Assembly: GCF_002807685.1 (NCBI RefSeq)
Contig: NZ_PEAX01000004.1
Span: 1-64,000, forward strand
Reading direction: 5' to 3'
DNA length: 64,000 nucleotides
Source of the DNA: Neoalteromonas flava
GTDB lineage: Bacteria; Pseudomonadota; Gammaproteobacteria; Enterobacterales; Alteromonadaceae
Shown: one piece after another, positions 63,745-64,000 of the stretch
Layout of the letters: each line of letters opens with the position of its first letter
How positions within the stretch are numbered: position 1 is the stretch's first letter
The notes under the pieces: generated by a model
Databases searched by the model: none
The model's input: the letters and a program-made list of their open reading frames with translations, nothing else
Told to the model about the DNA's origin: nothing
Program-made: the position numbers and the translations under genes

Positions 63745-64000
63745 TTATAGTGCCTTTTGTTGTTCGATAAAGGCATTAATACTTTGTTCAAGCACAAACA
63801 ATGGCACTGACCCTTGGGCTAACACTGCATCATGAAAGGCACGCAGATCAAACTTATCACCTAATGCATCTTCGGCAGTGGCTCGGAGTTGTTTGATCTT
63901 AATCTCTCCGATTTTATAGGATAGTGCCTGCGCAGGCCATGAAATATAGCGGTCAATTTCAGTCTTTACGTTATGTTCTGACAGTGCAGTGTTTTCAAGC
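63745..64000 (-). CDS. DUF885 family protein, C-terminal fragment at the window edge
   Basis: The right edge cuts a minus-strand gene; the last 84 codons are visible and end at 63745. The sequence (EIDRYISWPAQALSYKIGEIKIKQLRATAEDALG ... FHDAVLAQGSVPLFVLEQSI) is the characteristic C-terminus of DUF885 proteins, which are zinc-peptidase-related and often exported lipoproteins. The catalytic part lies outside the window. It would precede the 63218-63727 gene in a leftward unit. Confidence 0.85.
   Translation of the reverse strand, partial: LENTALSEHNVKTEIDRYISWPAQALSYKIGEIKIKQLRATAEDALGDKFDLRAFHDAVLAQGSVPLFVLEQSINAFIEQQKAL

Overview
The window looks like a chromosomal origin region from a marine, Alteromonadales-like gammaproteobacterium. 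The evidence is gene content (YihI, DUF2489, cytochrome c4, two-subunit GlyRS, TrkAH, Spot 42 downstream of polA), moderate GC, a GATC-rich (Dam-type) origin, and the conserved run rpmH-rnpA-yidD-yidC-mnmE ... mnmG-rsmG-parA-parB-atp. The genus cannot be fixed from the sequence alone. Almost everything is core genome; I see no insertion sequence, prophage, CRISPR array or tRNA.

Layout. 1-320: two tandem stable-RNA promoters firing leftward out of the window, probably for an rRNA operon beyond the edge. 0.4-13.3 kb: yrdA, aroE, ompW (with a consensus FNR box), a leftward lysM-dprA-smg-yrdD-hemF run without the usual tsaC, then def-fmt-rsmB-trkA and convergent trkH. 13.3-18.6 kb: polA, a short Spot 42 (spf) RNA, engB, cytochrome c4, and an unannotated RNA locus with CsrA-type GGA hairpins. 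18.5-24.4 kb: methyltransferase, yihI, DUF2489, tag, glyQS and a small lipoprotein. 24.4-30.6 kb: leftward dnaA-dnaN-recF-gyrB, with two parS sites inside recF.

31.2-43.1 kb: rpmH, rnpA, yidD, yidC, yajQ, mnmE, mioC, then the primosome pair dnaT-dnaC, a DUF4097 beta-repeat protein, oriC, mnmG, rsmG, parA and parB. Initiator (DnaA), clamp (DnaN), helicase loader (DnaC/DnaT), origin, and the ParABS segregation system with its parS sites all lie within about 19 kb. 43.2-50.3 kb: the complete nine-gene F1Fo ATP synthase operon atpIBEFHAGDC.

50.3-64 kb is more accessory: a periplasmic solute-binding-like protein, a secreted modular endonuclease, soxR with a textbook SoxR promoter driving a 46-codon ORF, a prolyl oligopeptidase lipoprotein, tiny membrane proteins, the SOS mutagenesis cassette imuA-imuB-dnaE2 behind a near-perfect LexA box, two unrecognised genes, and the C-terminal end of a DUF885 protein.

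No clearly new multi-gene system is visible. The most interesting items are small: the SoxR-driven mini-ORF, the CsrB/RsmY-like RNA, the shortened Spot 42, the parS pair in recF, the helicase-loader genes beside oriC, and a 12-bp inverted repeat that would hide the ribosome binding site of the DUF4097 gene.
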